Positions 62,620-64,000 of a stretch of DNA of 64,000 bases are shown here, in pieces (the first letter of the stretch is position 1; every line of letters begins with the position of its first letter). Both the position numbers and the translations under genes were made by a program. The notes below the pieces were generated by a model, which saw nothing but the letters and a program-made list of their open reading frames with translations, searched no databases and was not told where the DNA came from. The stretch comes from Actinostola sp. cb2023 (taxonomy: Eukaryota; Cnidaria; Anthozoa; Actiniaria; Actinostolidae), in the NCBI GenBank assembly GCA_033675265.1, contig JAUJYZ010000169.1, positions 346,501 through 410,500 of the forward strand. The letters are read 5' to 3'.

Positions 62620-62660
62620 TGTGGAGGGGAGGGGAGGGGAGAGGAGGGGAGGGGAGGGGA
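62620..62660 (+). repeat. (GGGGA)n short array
   Basis: About eight pentanucleotide units in intergenic DNA. Confidence 0.9.
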
Positions 62661-63431
62661 TCATCTGACAGTGGAGGAAAAAAAACTTCCGTTAATGTTT
62701 ACAAAACGATTCAGTTCGGTCTTTCTTTCAAGGACATCAGTTCAGTGTTCGTTAGGGGAAGGAGATTGGGTGCATGATGGTTATACTGTAACAATCTCAG
62801 TGGTTCTAGTCTCCCTCCTCCAATTGACCACAGGAAACCCACATCTTGGCGTTAGTCTTTTTAGAAAGCGGATATGATCGTGACCCCCTCCCCTCCCCCA
62901 TGCACCTAAAACAGCTAATTCTGAGAGCTGCATGAAGACCCTTTTGATACTAAGTTAGTAGGCCTCTATTTGTTCCGCTTTATCGTGTCACCTAGTTGAT
63001 AGATATACATGTAATTATCAAAGCCGTTATCACGAGATGATGAGATTTGTTCGCGATGGCTTTCAGTTTCATGACAAATCTACTCTCATTTTAGCAATTA
63101 CCGGGCAATGTTTCGCCGAGTGGTTATTGCCCAGACTGAACCATGTTGACTAGTATATGACGTCACTTTGTTTGCAAATACTCTGGCTATTCACTGTTTT
63201 GGGACGAGATTCAAAATGGCGTCTCGTTTCGCTACAGTCTCCGAATTTTATAATATTTGTTTAATGAAGTGCCATTTTTGATCCAACTGATTTGGTAAAT
63301 ACTAATTATTCAGGAGCATATAGGTATTCGGCTGTTGGCAAACATATTCAGTTGAACACTTTTTTAAAAGCACAATGGCATCAACATATATCTACATGAA
63401 ACAGTCATTTGCAAAAATTCTGGCCGCCACG

Positions 63432-63648
63432 AAATATCAATATATCGGGTGCATTATGGGTAATTAAATAATACTATTTTGCATTGAGTTTCCTAATTTA
63501 TGAAATGAAGCAAAACTTACAAACAACAAACGTAAGACTAAAATAAACATTATGCTAAATATTTCTTCCAACTTTGCTGGTGTTAATCCGCTTTAAGGGG
63601 AATTTTCGATTATTTAATTACCCATAATGCACCCGATATATTGATATA
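63432..63648. mobile_element. 217-bp MITE with 40-bp ends
   Basis: ATATCAATATATCGGGTGCA plus TTATGGGTAATTAAATAAT pairs with the right end; the centre is AT-rich. Confidence 0.87.
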
Positions 63649-63773
63649 TCATATCAAACTTATGTTATACAAAAGGTCATTGTTTCACATATGCAGATGA
63701 GGCGAGTCTTGTTTAGGCGAAAAACAGCATAATTTTGATACATTTTTGCTTTTTACTGCATTGTTAAAATACA

Positions 63774-64000
63774 AATCAAAAACCTACCAACGGAATATAA
63801 AAGATGAATATGTAAGGAATGAATAAGCTGGCAATTCAAGCAAAAATAAATAGATTTGAAGGTGGCATTTTCCGTTTCTTCAAAGTCGATAGAACTGAAA
63901 TTTCTGAAGAGATATAGGAGAGCGTAACATACGCTACGCACTAAAACCCTCAGAAATCCTTGGGAATTGTGTCAATCAAAAACCTACCAACGGAATATAA
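63774..64000 (+). repeat. direct repeat running off the window
   Basis: ATCAAAAACCTACCAACGGA plus ATATAA occurs at 63775 and again at 63975, 200 bases apart; the second copy reaches the window end, so a longer tandem or terminal repeat may continue. Confidence 0.6.

Larger units (their letters stand above)
61969..64000. other. right-hand region without a recognised gene
   Basis: Short frames (for example at 62010 and 62671) show no known domain or splice pattern. Visible items are A-rich low complexity (62235-62310), the GGGGA array, one MITE and the direct repeat. Confidence 0.55.

Overview
The window is intron-rich animal nuclear DNA with GT-AG introns. It holds parts of three protein genes set in a very repeat-rich background. 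A stony coral or a related anthozoan cnidarian is the best guess. The reasons are the animal-specific genes (RNF213 and CEP83 orthologues), a LamG / C-type lectin / PAN protein of a kind common in anthozoans, and many palindromic DNA-transposon remnants. The species call is inference and no rRNA or mitochondrial marker is present.

Region 1 (1-16,097, + strand) is the 3' end of an RNF213 (mysterin) gene. Eighteen exons can be joined with consistent phase into the last 805 residues, from just before the RZ zinc finger to the stop codon. Almost every long intron is filled by one tandem array, with units from 3 to about 130 bp. One array has copied the 3' end of the RZ-finger exon together with its splice donor.

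Region 2 (16,098-26,384) is about 10 kb with no gene I can support. It holds several palindromic MITEs, a 2.7 kb fold-back element, a U6 snRNA fragment and a tRNA-like SINE fragment.

Region 3 (26,404-41,230, + strand) is a complete CEP83 (CCDC41) coding sequence. It has 20 exons and 677 residues, close to the 701 residues of human CEP83. Its introns carry a 66-bp minisatellite, a 12-bp minisatellite, a roughly 135-bp GATGAT-rich array and several MITEs.

Region 4 (41,231-48,538) is intergenic and mostly one 5.7 kb element flanked by TTAA, with very long terminal inverted repeats and nested insertions. Region 5 (48,539-53,751, - strand) is a five-exon gene for a LamG-like / C-type lectin / PAN protein. 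It is convergent with CEP83 and its N-terminus is not resolved. Region 6 (53,752-64,000) has no host gene I can support. It is a run of fold-back elements that includes a decayed integrase-type transposon arranged as a tail-to-tail inverted duplication.

The two + strand genes have different known roles: RNF213 in ubiquitin-based cell defence and lipid handling, CEP83 in cilium assembly. Nothing in the sequence suggests that they work together. The most unusual points are two independent cases in which a tandem array has copied an exon's end and its donor site, a C-x4-C spacing in the RZ finger, and the dense chain of nested palindromes at 53-62 kb.
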